Shown piece after piece: positions 7,414 through 16,178 of a stretch of DNA of 51,489 nucleotides. The DNA lies in assembly GCA_963743945.1 (NCBI GenBank), contig CAVURO010000012.1, forward strand, positions 1 through 51,489. The letters are read 5' to 3'. The number at the start of each line of letters is the position of its first letter. The stretch's first letter is position 1. Under the pieces are notes generated by a model. The model was not told the DNA's origin. It worked only from the letters and a program-made list of their open reading frames with translations, and did no database searches. The stretch comes from JACOTK01 sp963743945 (GTDB taxonomy: Bacteria > Actinomycetota > Acidimicrobiia > Acidimicrobiales > CADCSY01). Position numbers and translations under genes: made by a program.

Positions 7414-9852
7414 CTACGCGATCGAATCGACGGTGGAGGAGCCATCGAGACGGTGAAGGGGCGCCATGCGCAACAGGAGTCGCCGTTCGCCTGCGTTCTC
7501 AAAGCGGACAAGCGCCTCGGCACGATCACCCTCACCCGTGGCCTCCACCACGATGCCCTTGCCCCAGGTGTCATGACGGACATGATCGCCGACCTCGAGC
7601 CCGAGCAACTCCGCGCCGGTACCGGGTGAGGGCTGTTCCGGTTGCGCGGGCCGGTTGCGGTGATCACCGGCACGAAGTCCCTGTCGACTTTGGCCACCCC
7701 AGATGTAACCGTCGGTGTCATCATCTCGACTCCCCATGCCACCGTTCGAGCGACCTCCGCTCGAACGCCCTCCGCTCGAACGCCCTCCGCTCGAACGCCC
7801 TCCACTGCTGCGGTGTCCCGTGCCCGCGGCATTGCCCACCTGAGCAGTGCCCGCAACCTGGCGAACCAGCGACTCGGGAATCTCGTCGAGAAACCGACTC
7901 GGCGGGTTGTACCGGGTGACACCGAACACCATGCGACTCCACGCTGAGCTCATCAAGAGGTGTCGACGAGCACGGGTGATACCTACATAGGCAAGGCGTC
8001 GTTCCTCTTCGAGCTGATGGGGGTCCGTCAACGCGCGCTCGTGGGGAAACACGCCTTCCTCCATGCCGACGAGGAACACCACCGGAAACTCGAGGCCCTT
8101 GGCGGCATGCAGCGTCATCAGGGAGACCGACGAGCCGTCGCCGTCGGCGTCGAGCTGATCGGTGTCGGCCACCAGCGTCACGGTATCGAGGAACGCGCCG
8201 ATGTCGTCGACCTGCTCGGCCATGGAGATGAGCTCGCCGACGTTCTCGATCCGACTCTGAGCCTCGATCGTCCCGTCGTCCTCCAACATGGCCAGGTAAC
8301 CCGAGCGCCGAACGATCGCATCGAGGACAACCGACGGAGTCGCGCCCGCCTCGACCATGGCGTCCAGCTCGACGAGGAGCGCGACGAACGTCGAGATTCC
8401 CTCGAGGGAGCGACCCCGAACGCCGAGCGCCTCCGCCTCTCCCAGTGCAGATCGCAGGGGCGACCCGGTCTCACGAGCCCACTCCCGCAGCTTGTTGAGC
8501 GTGGTGTCGCCGACCCCGCGCCTGGGGACGAGCAGGGCTCGTTCGAGGGACACGTCGTCGATGGGGTTCACCAACACCCGCAGGTACGCCAGCGTGTCCT
8601 TGATCTCGCGGCGATCGAAGAAGCGCGTGCCGCCGATCACCCGGTACGGCACACCCGCGCGCATCAGCGATTCCTCGATGACACGACTCTGGGCGTTCGC
8701 ACGATAGAACACGGCCAGATCGCCCCAGCGGAGGTGTTCCCGATCGTGGAAGCGGACCAGCTCGCGTGCGACCCAGGACGCCTCCTGATGCTCGTCCTCC
8801 GCAGTGAAACGGGTGATCGGAGCGCCTCCCGCCTCCTCGGTCCACAACTGCTTGGGTAGGCGTCCTCCATTGTTGGCGATGACCGCGTTCGCGGCATCGA
8901 GGATGATCCGGGTCGATCGATAGTTCTGATCGAGAACGACGACCGAGGCGTCGGGAAAGGCCCGCTCGAATTCCAGGATGTTTCGAACGTCCGCTCCTCG
9001 GAACTGATAGATCGACTGATCACTGTCACCGACCACGAAGACGTTCCGGTGCTCCCCGCCCAGTTGCGCGACCAGTTCCGCCTGAGCCCTGTTCGTGTCC
9101 TGGTACTCGTCCACCAGCACGTGTTCGAAACGTTCCTGATAGCGCGCCAGCACCTCGGGGTGCCGGCGGAAGAGTGAGACCGTCCACGTCAGGAGGTCGT
9201 CGAAATCCATGGCGCCCGCCCGTGCAAGGCGGACTTGATACTCCGTGTAGACCTCGGCGATCCGGCGATCGAAGATCGACTGCGCCTGCTCCGCGTACCG
9301 ACGAGGATCGATCAGTTCGTTCTTCGCTGCGCTGATGGCGGCATGCACGCTGCGAGGCGGAAACTGCTTGACATCAAGGTTTGCATCCCGAAGGACATAG
9401 CCCGTCAGCCGGATCGCGTCGAGTTGGTCGTAGATCGTGAAGGTGGAGGGAAAGCCGAGCACCCCGGCCTCTCGGCGGAGGATGCGCACGCAGGCGGAAT
9501 GGAAGGTCGAGACCCACATGCGATCAGCGACCGGTCCGACGAGTCCGGAGACGCGCGCTCGCATCTCCTCCGCTGCCTTGTTCGTGAAGGTGATGGCCAG
9601 GATGGCAAAGGGCGACACCCCCCGTTCGCGCACCAGATGGGCGATGCGGTGCGTGAGAACCCGCGTCTTGCCGGACCCGGCGCCTGCCACGACCAGCAGC
9701 GGCCCTTCGTCATGGGTGACCGCCTCGGCCTGGTCTGCATTCAGGCCCACGACCCAACCGGTGGTTGCATCCTTGGGACGACCCTCGACGGGATCGGCGT
9801 CGTGGTCGGCTTCGTCGGTGAAAAGCGGAGTGGCCTTGGCGTTCATGACCAT
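7414..9852 (-). CDS. pcrA: UvrD/Rep/PcrA-type ATP-dependent DNA helicase
   Basis: An 812-residue superfamily 1A 3'-5' helicase. Motifs occur in order: the Q motif region GLNADQAEAVTH, Walker A AGAGSGKTRVLTHRI, VDEYQDTN, GDSDQSIYQFRGAD, the motif IV/V segments, LMTLHAAKGLEFPVVFLVGMEEG and YVGITRARRHLLM. Near residue 690 a flexible insert of SSGGR repeats separates the motor from a C-terminal Tudor-like domain (VGDHVRHDTWGKGIVVEATG), as in PcrA, where it contacts RNA polymerase. Roles known for the family are nucleotide excision repair and clearing of replication and transcription conflicts. The start could also be the third codon (ATG 9846). A TAGGGT box lies upstream at 9856-9861. Confidence 0.95.
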   Translation of the reverse strand: MVMNAKATPLFTDEADHDADPVEGRPKDATTGWVVGLNADQAEAVTHDEGPLLVVAGAGSGKTRVLTHRIAHLVRERGVSPFAILAITFTNKAAEEMRARVSGLVGPVADRMWVSTFHSACVRILRREAGVLGFPSTFTIYDQLDAIRLTGYVLRDANLDVKQFPPRSVHAAISAAKNELIDPRRYAEQAQSIFDRRIAEVYTEYQVRLARAGAMDFDDLLTWTVSLFRRHPEVLARYQERFEHVLVDEYQDTNRAQAELVAQLGGEHRNVFVVGDSDQSIYQFRGADVRNILEFERAFPDASVVVLDQNYRSTRIILDAANAVIANNGGRLPKQLWTEEAGGAPITRFTAEDEHQEASWVARELVRFHDREHLRWGDLAVFYRANAQSRVIEESLMRAGVPYRVIGGTRFFDRREIKDTLAYLRVLVNPIDDVSLERALLVPRRGVGDTTLNKLREWARETGSPLRSALGEAEALGVRGRSLEGISTFVALLVELDAMVEAGATPSVVLDAIVRRSGYLAMLEDDGTIEAQSRIENVGELISMAEQVDDIGAFLDTVTLVADTDQLDADGDGSSVSLMTLHAAKGLEFPVVFLVGMEEGVFPHERALTDPHQLEEERRLAYVGITRARRHLLMSSAWSRMVFGVTRYNPPSRFLDEIPESLVRQVAGTAQVGNAAGTGHRSSGGRSSGGRSSGGRSSGGRSNGGMGSRDDDTDGYIWGGQSRQGLRAGDHRNRPAQPEQPSPGTGAELLGLEVGDHVRHDTWGKGIVVEATGEGDRAEALVRFENAGERRLLLRMAPLHRLDGSSTVDSIA
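7756..7800 (+). repeat. 15-bp tandem repeat (3 perfect copies) inside pcrA
   Basis: Three exact copies of TCCGCTCGAACGCCC, with a degenerate copy just before at 7741-7755, encode the SSGGR repeats of the linker. The frame is kept whatever the copy number, so length polymorphism between strains is plausible. Confidence 0.85.
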
Positions 9853-9906
9853 TCAACCCTACCGGGGATGGGTGACACCGTCGGATGCCATGGGCACCGA
9901 TGCCGG

Positions 9907-9912
9907 TAGCCT
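9907..9912 (+). promoter_or_regulatory. -10 element (TAGCCT) for the PAC2 gene, leaderless
   Basis: TAGCCT ends 7 nt before the ATG at 9920. The divergent helicase gene has TAGGGT on the other strand about 45 bp away. Confidence 0.5.
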
Positions 9913-9919
9913 TCAGGGT

Positions 9920-10756
9920 ATGGATCATGTCCGTTGGGCGAACCGCCCCCAGGTCCGTCGCCCCATCGTCATCGTTGCCTTCGAAGGGTGGAACGACGCG
10001 GGCGACGGGGCATCGGGGGCGGCCCGATGGATGGCGCAGCACTGGGCACCGGACTCGCTGGCCACGATCGATCCCGAGGAGTTCTACGACTTCACCGCGA
10101 CCAGGCCGGAGGTGCGTCTCGAGGACAACCGCCGCGTCATCGATTGGCCGGGGGTGACCCTGATGCAGGGTCACGGCGCCGGCACCGACGTCGTGGTGGT
10201 CCTGGGCGTCGAGCCACAACTGCGCTGGCAGACCTTCTGCACCCAGCTCGTCGGAGTCGCCCAGAGGCTCAATGCCCAGCTCGTCATCACCATGGGGGCA
10301 TTGCTCGCCGACATTCCCCACACGCGCGCGACCTCGGTGGTGGCCACCAGCGACCAGCAGCAGGTGATCAATCGCCTCGGCGTCCAGCACTCGGGGTACG
10401 AGGGGCCAACCGGCATCATCGGCATCCTGAACCAGGCCGTCGTGCGTGCCGACATCGCCTGTGTCTCCCTGTGGGCGGCCGTTCCCGCGTACATCCCCGC
10501 GGCGCCCTCACCGAAGGCCGCGCTGGCGTTGGTACAACGTTGTGCCGAGCTGATGTCGGTCTCGGTCGTCACCACCGACCTGGAGATCGCCTCCGCCGCC
10601 TACGAACGTCAGGTGAACGAGGCAATGGAAGAGGATGACGACATTCGCCTCTACATCCAAGAGCTCGAGCAGCGGTACACCGCCCCCGAGGAGATCGAGG
10701 TTCCCCGCCCCGACCTGCTGGTCGAGGAGGTCGAACGCTTCCTCCGTGACCAATAG
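9920..10756 (+). CDS. PAC2 family protein
   Basis: A 278-residue protein that begins MDHVRWANRPQVRRPIVIVAFEGWNDAGDGAS, the characteristic PAC2 N-terminus. MGALLADIPHTRA and GPTGIIGIL segments follow in the middle. PAC2 proteins resemble eukaryotic proteasome assembly chaperone 2; in Actinobacteria their role is not settled, though a link to the Pup/proteasome world is often suggested. The last third contains a helical region rich in acidic residues. A much longer open frame exists upstream, but the ATG at 9920 has a well placed TANNNT box and matches the family start. It is divergent from pcrA and convergent with the peptidase gene. Confidence 0.88.
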   Translation: MDHVRWANRPQVRRPIVIVAFEGWNDAGDGASGAARWMAQHWAPDSLATIDPEEFYDFTATRPEVRLEDNRRVIDWPGVTLMQGHGAGTDVVVVLGVEPQLRWQTFCTQLVGVAQRLNAQLVITMGALLADIPHTRATSVVATSDQQQVINRLGVQHSGYEGPTGIIGILNQAVVRADIACVSLWAAVPAYIPAAPSPKAALALVQRCAELMSVSVVTTDLEIASAAYERQVNEAMEEDDDIRLYIQELEQRYTAPEEIEVPRPDLLVEEVERFLRDQ

Positions 10757-10783
10757 CGAGTCGTGGGGTGGGCATGCACCCCG

Positions 10784-12310
10784 CTACCGGGCGCCGATGC
10801 CGAACGCGGCCAAGGTCGCTCCGGCACCGGGAGAGACCGACTCGAGGGCGACCGACAGGTCGTCAGGGCGGGCGATCTTGAACGCGTTCGTCGCCACGTA
10901 ACGGCGCAGGGCGCAATCAACTGCCTCCGGATCCCCCAGCGCCGCAAACGCCTGCGCCGGCTGCACATAGACACCCCGGTAGTAGGCATCGCCATGGCCG
11001 TCCCACCAGGACATCGGACGAGTCGTCTGCCCGACCGCCTCCGGGGGGATGACCTTGCCCACGAAGGCGGGGAGCGTGCCCTCGAAGCGGGCCTCGGCCC
11101 AGGTGGCCGGTCCCTCGTCCAGCCAGGGGTCCCTGCCCTGGTTGTTGCCGACCAGGGCATAGAACCACTGGTGGGCCACCTCGTGTGGCGTACTGCGACC
11201 GTAGGTCTCCGGCCCCTGCATGGCGAACCCGGGATATTCGATACCTCCGGTGAGTCCAGGCGTCAATGCCACGGTGTAGGTCGTGTAGGGGTAGGCCCCG
11301 TAGCGACGACTGAAGTCCTCGATCGCGGAAACGATCCGCTGGAGGTATCGGTTGGGATCATCGTCGAGGCCCTCGTGCACCCCGACCGTGATGGTGGCAG
11401 GCTCGGGCACATGAGCGACCGCGGTCGCCACGCGGAATCGACCGATGCTCAGCGCGATGTCCCTCATCGCCTCCGCCCGCCACCGATCACCGCCCTCATG
11501 GACACCCGAGGCGAGCACCGTGAGATCGTCGGGATGCGTCACCTCCAGGGTGAAGTCCGCAACGGGCGAGGTGCCCGCCTCTGCAAGACGGGTCGTCGGC
11601 GGCTCCAACGCCCATCCGACTCCCGGCTCCCAGGCGAGGAGGGGGAAGAAGGAGCCGAGGCGCATCGCGTCACCCTGCCGCGCCAGCCGGTCCCGGGAAG
11701 GTCCGGGCAGGGTCAGGTGCCAGGTCATGTCCACCTCGATCGCCTTCCCGGCTCGAACACTGCCCTCGAGCGGAATCACCAGCGTCGTGGGGTCCGACGT
11801 GGGCCCCTGGAGCTCTGCAATGCGGCCGTCCACCTGTGTCCCGGTCACCTCCAGGTGCGCCCCGGCCGCGGTCGGGCGTGGACCGTTCGCCCAGAGGCGG
11901 AAGACCAGACGGTCAACGACCTGATCCGGCACGAATCGGACATGCTGTCGACCCTCGACAACACCTTGCTCGGGCTTGATCTCGATGGCGAGGCGGTACC
12001 GAGGACGCTCCGGATCAGGCAGGCCGTATTCGGGAACTTCCGAACAGGTGTCCGACACAAGCGGAGCCTTTCCCTTCGCGGGACCCTCGCTCCCGGTCTT
12101 GGGCCCGGTCGTGCGCGAGGTCGTGGGCCCGGTCGTGCGCGAGGTCGTGGGCGAGATCGGCCCCTCCGATGTCCTGCAACCGACGACCAGTGTCGTGGTC
12201 ACGACGACCAGTGAAGTGATCACGACGGCCGGCGAAGGCCTGAGGTTCGCCAATCTGAAGCTCAAGAGCCCGACAGTAGGCTCGGAACCCATGACCTCAC
12301 TGGTATCCAC
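10784..12310 (-). CDS. M1-like zinc metallopeptidase, putative lipoprotein
   Basis: This protein of about 508 residues is a gluzincin. HEVAHQWFY is followed after 18 residues by the third zinc ligand in WLDEGPATWAE, exactly the HExxH-x18-E spacing. GGIEYPG replaces the GAMEN exopeptidase motif, as in distant M1-like proteins. The N-terminal beta-rich domain resembles the M1 saddle. A hydrophobic stretch ends in VVTTTLVVGCRTSEG, a probable lipobox, so it is probably anchored outside the membrane. It then has a TTSRTTGP repeat linker. The start is GTG 12310 or ATG 12292; the latter gives a more compact signal peptide and abuts the divergent gene. Substrate unknown. Confidence 0.85.
   Translation of the reverse strand: MDTSEVMGSEPTVGLLSFRLANLRPSPAVVITSLVVVTTTLVVGCRTSEGPISPTTSRTTGPTTSRTTGPKTGSEGPAKGKAPLVSDTCSEVPEYGLPDPERPRYRLAIEIKPEQGVVEGRQHVRFVPDQVVDRLVFRLWANGPRPTAAGAHLEVTGTQVDGRIAELQGPTSDPTTLVIPLEGSVRAGKAIEVDMTWHLTLPGPSRDRLARQGDAMRLGSFFPLLAWEPGVGWALEPPTTRLAEAGTSPVADFTLEVTHPDDLTVLASGVHEGGDRWRAEAMRDIALSIGRFRVATAVAHVPEPATITVGVHEGLDDDPNRYLQRIVSAIEDFSRRYGAYPYTTYTVALTPGLTGGIEYPGFAMQGPETYGRSTPHEVAHQWFYALVGNNQGRDPWLDEGPATWAEARFEGTLPAFVGKVIPPEAVGQTTRPMSWWDGHGDAYYRGVYVQPAQAFAALGDPEAVDCALRRYVATNAFKIARPDDLSVALESVSPGAGATLAAFGIGAR
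12101..12148 (+). repeat. 24-bp tandem repeat (2 exact copies) in the peptidase linker
   Basis: Two identical 24-bp units encode TTSRTTGP twice in the Thr-rich linker after the lipobox. The repeat keeps the reading frame. Confidence 0.85.
12277..12282 (+). promoter_or_regulatory. -10 element (TAGGCT), leaderless start at 12291
   Basis: TAGGCT ends 8 nt before the ATG at 12291. Confidence 0.45.
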
Positions 12311-12791
12311 CTGTATCTGGCGGACGACGCCCGCTTTGATCGTCGCCCTGGACGAACGATTCGGCGAACCGGTCGATGCCTATGTCAACGGATCACAGGT
12401 CTGGCTGCGTGACGACGGCCCTGGTGGCATCACGCTGGAGTGGCGGCTTCACCCGGTGGCCGGTTACCGCTGTCCCGAGCCGTTCACCACCTACGACATC
12501 TTTTCGGCAACGGCACTTGCCCTCGCTCAGGGAACCCCCCCTGTGGAACCTGTTAACCAACTCTGGGACGGACTCGAGGCCTTTGTCGCCTTCGAGGAGA
12601 GGCTGGAGCCATTGATCCTCGCCAGATCCGTCACCGACGCGCTGGGGATCGCTCCGGACGGCTTCGGTCTCGCCGACCATCAAGAGGTGGGAGACCTCTG
12701 GGAGGCCCGAGGCGGAAAGGTCTCGATCATCGAGGCGCTCCTCGAACAGCTCACGACGACGATCGACATCAAGGACCCAAACGGGCCGTAG
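12291..12791 (+). CDS. Conserved hypothetical protein, 166 residues
   Basis: I do not recognise this protein. It begins MTSLVSTCIWRTTPALIVALDERFGEPVDAYVNGSQVWL and is soluble, acidic and mixed alpha/beta. The first third reads like beta strands (VDAYVNGSQVWL, ITLEWRLHPVAGY) and the rest like helices (LWDGLEAFVAFEERLEPLILARSV). There is no signal peptide or metal motif. Codon use is strongly GC3-biased, as expected for a real gene here. The start is favoured over upstream codons by a TAGGCT box 8 nt before the ATG. It is divergent from the M1-like peptidase with starts overlapping by up to about 20 nt, and it ends 40 bp before the GH114 gene's stop. Confidence 0.65.
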   Translation: MTSLVSTCIWRTTPALIVALDERFGEPVDAYVNGSQVWLRDDGPGGITLEWRLHPVAGYRCPEPFTTYDIFSATALALAQGTPPVEPVNQLWDGLEAFVAFEERLEPLILARSVTDALGIAPDGFGLADHQEVGDLWEARGGKVSIIEALLEQLTTTIDIKDPNGP

Positions 12792-12830
12792 GCATGTCAT
12801 GGCGCTCGGACCACCCTGCGCCGACAACCG

Positions 12831-14093
12831 TCACGGGCAGAGCTGTCGCCAGGCATCGAGGTCGGTGTTCTTCCGGATCGAGCTGAAGCCGAGCCTGGTC
12901 GTCTGGGGGCAGTACTGACCTGTGGTCAGCGAGTACTCGACGTGCAGGACCGCCTTGCCGGCACGGATGAACGGCTCCAGCAGCTCGCATTCACCGTACT
13001 GCGCGCACTCCTCATTCACGGCGAAATCAAAGAAGGAAACCAGGGAGCCCGCCTGCTCGACGTCGTTCTTCAGACCGATGCCCAGCCCTCTCGCATGGGC
13101 TGCATCCGCCAGGAACCGGTTGTACGCGATCTGATGCGCCGCGGTCAAGGGAAAGCCCGTTGCGTTCGCATAGCCGTCGACGTTGTCGGCCTCGACAGCA
13201 TCGAAGCCCTTCTGCGCACACAGATCGAGGCGACGCTCCATGATGGGGCCGAGTACGTCCAGTGCCCTGATGTCCAGCCAACGCTCACCGGGCCACCCGT
13301 TGCCGTTCCCGAGCACCGAGGCGGGGAATCTGCCGGCATCCGGACGCCAACTTTCGTAGGACCCGGCGCTCAGGTAGCAGATGGCCTTGCGTCCCTGGGC
13401 GTGCAGGCTGTCGACCACGCTCTTGTCGTTGTCGAAGAGATCGATCTCGAACACCTCGGCGGACACCGATGTGTCAATCGGAAGGCCCGAGAGTTGCCAC
13501 TGCCAGCGAACGCCGATCTCCGGCCTCCACCAGGTACGCGGCGAGGTGGTGGTCGGAGGCACCGTGGTGGTGGTCGGAGGCACCGTGGTGGTGGTCGGGG
13601 GCAAGGTGGTGGTCGGGGGCAAGGTGGTGGTCGGGGGCAAGGTGGTGGTGGGGGGAACGTCGGTTGCGGGAGGCGAGACCGTCGTCGGAGGGGACGAGCC
13701 GTCGAGAACGGTCAAGGTCGTGGCCGCTCGAACGTCGCCGACCGATACCCGTACCCGCATGTCTCCGGGTTCGACGTCCGGAATCGTCAACTGGATCCTG
13801 AACCGTCCCGTGCCTCCGGTCCTGACCGAAACCACCGATTCGTCCCCCAGACGCAACCGCCCGGTCTCGTCTCGCGGAAATCCTCGGCCCTGCACCGAGA
13901 CAGCTGTTCCCACAACACCACTCCCGGGCGTGACCACAAGGGTGGCCTCCGTCACGTAGTCTTCCCGGTCGGAGCTCCAATACGATCCCCCGGATCCTCC
14001 CGAGTGGGCAAGGAGGTGGGGGGCGCCGACCGTCAGACCTACCGACAGGGTGCCCAGGAGCCCGGCAACGACGACGAGGTGATGGCGACGCAT
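12831..14093 (-). CDS. Secreted GH114-family endo-alpha-1,4-polygalactosaminidase-like protein
   Basis: A 420-residue exported protein. It has a signal peptide (residues 1-30), an Ig-like/bacterial adhesion-type beta domain (about 48-131, TLVVTPGSGVVGTAVSVQGRGF), a PPTTT-rich linker (137-186) and a GH114 catalytic domain. The domain shows VFEIDLFDND (candidate catalytic Asp near 218), ICYLSAGSYESWRPD and the hallmark DAVEADNVDGYANATG (Glu 301, Asp 303). GH114 enzymes such as fungal Ega3 cleave alpha-1,4-linked galactosamine polymers. The start at ATG 14093 has a GGGAG SD 5 nt upstream; upstream in-frame codons would displace the signal peptide. It is divergent from the Agd3-like deacetylase gene with a 101-bp gap. 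Substrate specificity is inferred from family only. Confidence 0.85.
   Translation of the reverse strand: MRRHHLVVVAGLLGTLSVGLTVGAPHLLAHSGGSGGSYWSSDREDYVTEATLVVTPGSGVVGTAVSVQGRGFPRDETGRLRLGDESVVSVRTGGTGRFRIQLTIPDVEPGDMRVRVSVGDVRAATTLTVLDGSSPPTTVSPPATDVPPTTTLPPTTTLPPTTTLPPTTTTVPPTTTTVPPTTTSPRTWWRPEIGVRWQWQLSGLPIDTSVSAEVFEIDLFDNDKSVVDSLHAQGRKAICYLSAGSYESWRPDAGRFPASVLGNGNGWPGERWLDIRALDVLGPIMERRLDLCAQKGFDAVEADNVDGYANATGFPLTAAHQIAYNRFLADAAHARGLGIGLKNDVEQAGSLVSFFDFAVNEECAQYGECELLEPFIRAGKAVLHVEYSLTTGQYCPQTTRLGFSSIRKNTDLDAWRQLCP
13545..13650 (+). repeat. 18-bp tandem repeats encoding a PPTTT linker
   Basis: Several copies of an 18-bp unit (PPTTTL or PPTTTV per copy) form the extended linker between the Ig-like and GH114 domains. 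It is frame-neutral and probably variable in length. Confidence 0.8.
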
Positions 14094-14194
14094 GAAGACT
14101 CCCGAGTTGAGGACGATGAAGCGCAACCTCGAACCGATGTACAAACCCGGCCGGATACGCAATGCTGTGGCACCTTGGATGGGAGTGTAGACCG

Positions 14195-16072
14195 ATGCGT
14201 ACTCGAGACAAGAAATATCACAAAGCGCGTTCATCGGTGTTCAGGCGCCTCGGGTTGGTGCTGCTACTGCTGGCAGGCGTGTCGGCCTCTGCCCCGGCCT
14301 CGTCACAGACAGCGGTCAATGCAGTCGACCTCCGGGTTCTCCTGGTCTCGGCGGACGGTCGGGAACCAGCACTGGATGCATGGCGATCACGACTCACCGC
14401 CGAAGGGGTGCCGTTCGATCTGATCACGACGGTGACGGCAGCGCCCATCACGCTTGATCAACTCGAGGTCGCGCCCGGTCACGCCCGCTACCAAGCGGTC
14501 GTGCTCGCCGACCCGGAGCTCGACTACTTCGACGGCACCGCGTGGGTCTCGTCGGTCACCCCCGAGGAGTTGGCGGCGCTCCACGAATTCGAACGGACCT
14601 ATCGCGTCCGTCAGGTCGATGCCTATGCCTATCCCAACCCGGCACTCGGACTGAACGAACCCACCTCGGCCGGCAGTCTCGACGGCACGACCGCGACCGT
14701 CACCCCGTTGGGGTCGGTGGTGTTCCCCTACCTCGTCGGTTCTGTCCCCATCGAGGATGCCTACGGGTACCTGGCGACGCCCAGCCCTGCCGAAGGGACC
14801 ACGTTCGACGCGCTCGTGACGGCTCCGAACGGCGAGCCGCTGGTGGGCGTGTACAACCACGAAGGTCGGGAGGAGATGGTTGTCACCGTCGACTCGAGCC
14901 CATGGGTGTCTCAAGGTCAGTTGCTTTTGCACGGCATGTTGCAGTGGGTCACCCGGGGCACCTACCTGGGCTTCTCGCGCAACTACCTGAGCATGCATGT
15001 CGACGACGTCTTCCTTCCCGATGATCGTTGGGACACGGTCCAAGACGTGACCCATGAGGACGACGGCGCCACGATTCCCCTCATCCGCATGAACGACGCC
15101 GACGCGCGATTTCTCCAGGACTGGCAACAGGCCAACGACCTCAAACTCGATCTCGTCTTCAACGGCGCCGGCAGCAACGAGTACCGAGCTGCAAGGGGCT
15201 CCGACCCCCTTGCCGATGTCCTCGTCGGCAACCGCAGATCGTTCCGGTGGATCAACCACACCTTCGGCCATCTCAACCTCGACACCGCCTCGCAATCGAC
15301 CATCGAGTCGGAGATCAACAAGAACCGACTCTGGGCATGGGCCCGACGGATCAGCATCGATCCAAACGAGTTGGTGACCGGCGAGCATTCCGGTCTGGCC
15401 AATGAGGCCATGCCCGGCGCCCTGTCTCAAACGGGCATCCACGTGGTGGCCTCCGACGCCTCGAGGACGCCGAATCCGACACCGCTCGGCTCGGCGCTCA
15501 CCATCCCGCGGCACCCGATGAACGTGTATTACAACGCGGCCACCAAGGTCGAGCAGCTCGATGAGTACAACTACCTGTACTTCGAGAACTGCACCTCGTC
15601 GGCGACCACGACCTGCCTGACCCAACCTGCCGGATGGGAGCAGTACCTGGGCGAGGAGTCCTCCATCATGATGCGCCACATCGTGACGAACGACCCCCGG
15701 CCCCACTACGCCCACCAGGCGAATCTCGCCGAGGACCGGATCCTGTTCAGCGTGCTCGACGATGTCCTCGCACGGTACAGGGCCACCTTCAAGGTGCCCT
15801 TGGTCCAACCCACCATGACCGAGGTGGGCAAGGAGCTGGCTCGTCGCGCAACATGGAACTCGGCCGTCGCTGCCGGCCTGGTGAGCGCCTCGATCTCCGA
15901 TGGCGTGGTGACCCTGAAGTCGTCGGTGAACCTCGCCATTCCGGTCACCACGACCGTCAACACCCGCCTCGGATTCTTCCCTTTCGGGCAACGTTACGGT
16001 GACGAACGCTCAGGCTGGTTCAGCCTGCGGTCGTCGCGAACCGCCAAGCTCAGGACCACCTCGATCTTCTGA
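14195..16072 (+). CDS. Secreted Agd3-like (CE18) polysaccharide deacetylase
   Basis: A 625-residue exported protein with a signal peptide (residues 12-38, ending SAPASSQ). Residues 45-250 form a beta/alpha N-terminal region where Agd3 carries its carbohydrate-binding module. Residues about 260-560 form a deacetylase-like domain. The metal-dyad motif SMHVDDVFLPDDRWD (D270, D271) is followed by FRWINHTFGHLNLD (H355 and H359, an H-x3-H pair), the layout of NodB-type/CE18 enzymes that remove N-acetyl groups from amino sugars. A C-terminal beta region ends the protein. The start at ATG 14195 has a GGGAG SD; an ATG at 14162 would add 11 residues. The divergent GH114 neighbour strongly supports a galactosaminoglycan substrate. 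The family call rests on motif recognition, not alignment. Confidence 0.75.
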   Translation: MRTRDKKYHKARSSVFRRLGLVLLLLAGVSASAPASSQTAVNAVDLRVLLVSADGREPALDAWRSRLTAEGVPFDLITTVTAAPITLDQLEVAPGHARYQAVVLADPELDYFDGTAWVSSVTPEELAALHEFERTYRVRQVDAYAYPNPALGLNEPTSAGSLDGTTATVTPLGSVVFPYLVGSVPIEDAYGYLATPSPAEGTTFDALVTAPNGEPLVGVYNHEGREEMVVTVDSSPWVSQGQLLLHGMLQWVTRGTYLGFSRNYLSMHVDDVFLPDDRWDTVQDVTHEDDGATIPLIRMNDADARFLQDWQQANDLKLDLVFNGAGSNEYRAARGSDPLADVLVGNRRSFRWINHTFGHLNLDTASQSTIESEINKNRLWAWARRISIDPNELVTGEHSGLANEAMPGALSQTGIHVVASDASRTPNPTPLGSALTIPRHPMNVYYNAATKVEQLDEYNYLYFENCTSSATTTCLTQPAGWEQYLGEESSIMMRHIVTNDPRPHYAHQANLAEDRILFSVLDDVLARYRATFKVPLVQPTMTEVGKELARRATWNSAVAAGLVSASISDGVVTLKSSVNLAIPVTTTVNTRLGFFPFGQRYGDERSGWFSLRSSRTAKLRTTSIF

Positions 16073-16178
16073 CGGACGACCGGCAATACGCAAAGTCCCA
16101 GGAATGGGCAGAGGCCTCTTTGCCGGAAAGTTCTGACGGCCCGAACAGCAGCTCAATGAGCTATCCGGGAAACTCCCA

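Noticed and set aside
7404..7415. Palindrome AGAGAGCTCTCT near the pcrA stop as an operator or terminator
   Set aside because: It is a short, loop-less palindrome at a gene end; not enough to support a function.
10651..11160. Minus-strand 169-residue frame overlapping the PAC2 and peptidase genes
   Set aside because: Arg/Ser-rich shadow crossing two real genes with conserved motifs in other frames.
13545..13650. Possible CRISPR-like repeats
   Set aside because: Units of 18 bp without spacers lie inside a coding linker; no cas genes are present.
13469..13801. Open frame with Trp-rich repeats (WWSEAPWWW)
   Set aside because: It is the translation in the wrong frame and strand of the PPTTT linker repeats of the GH114 protein.
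14387..15991. A 534-residue minus-strand open frame opposite the Agd3-like gene
   Set aside because: The plus strand carries a signal peptide and catalytic motifs. The antisense frame has the His/Arg/Asp-rich look of a shadow of GC-rich coding DNA.
16098..16118. Inverted repeat around AGAGGCCTCT between the deacetylase and glnD as a terminator
   Set aside because: The stem is a 10-bp palindrome with no loop and imperfect extensions; too weak to call.
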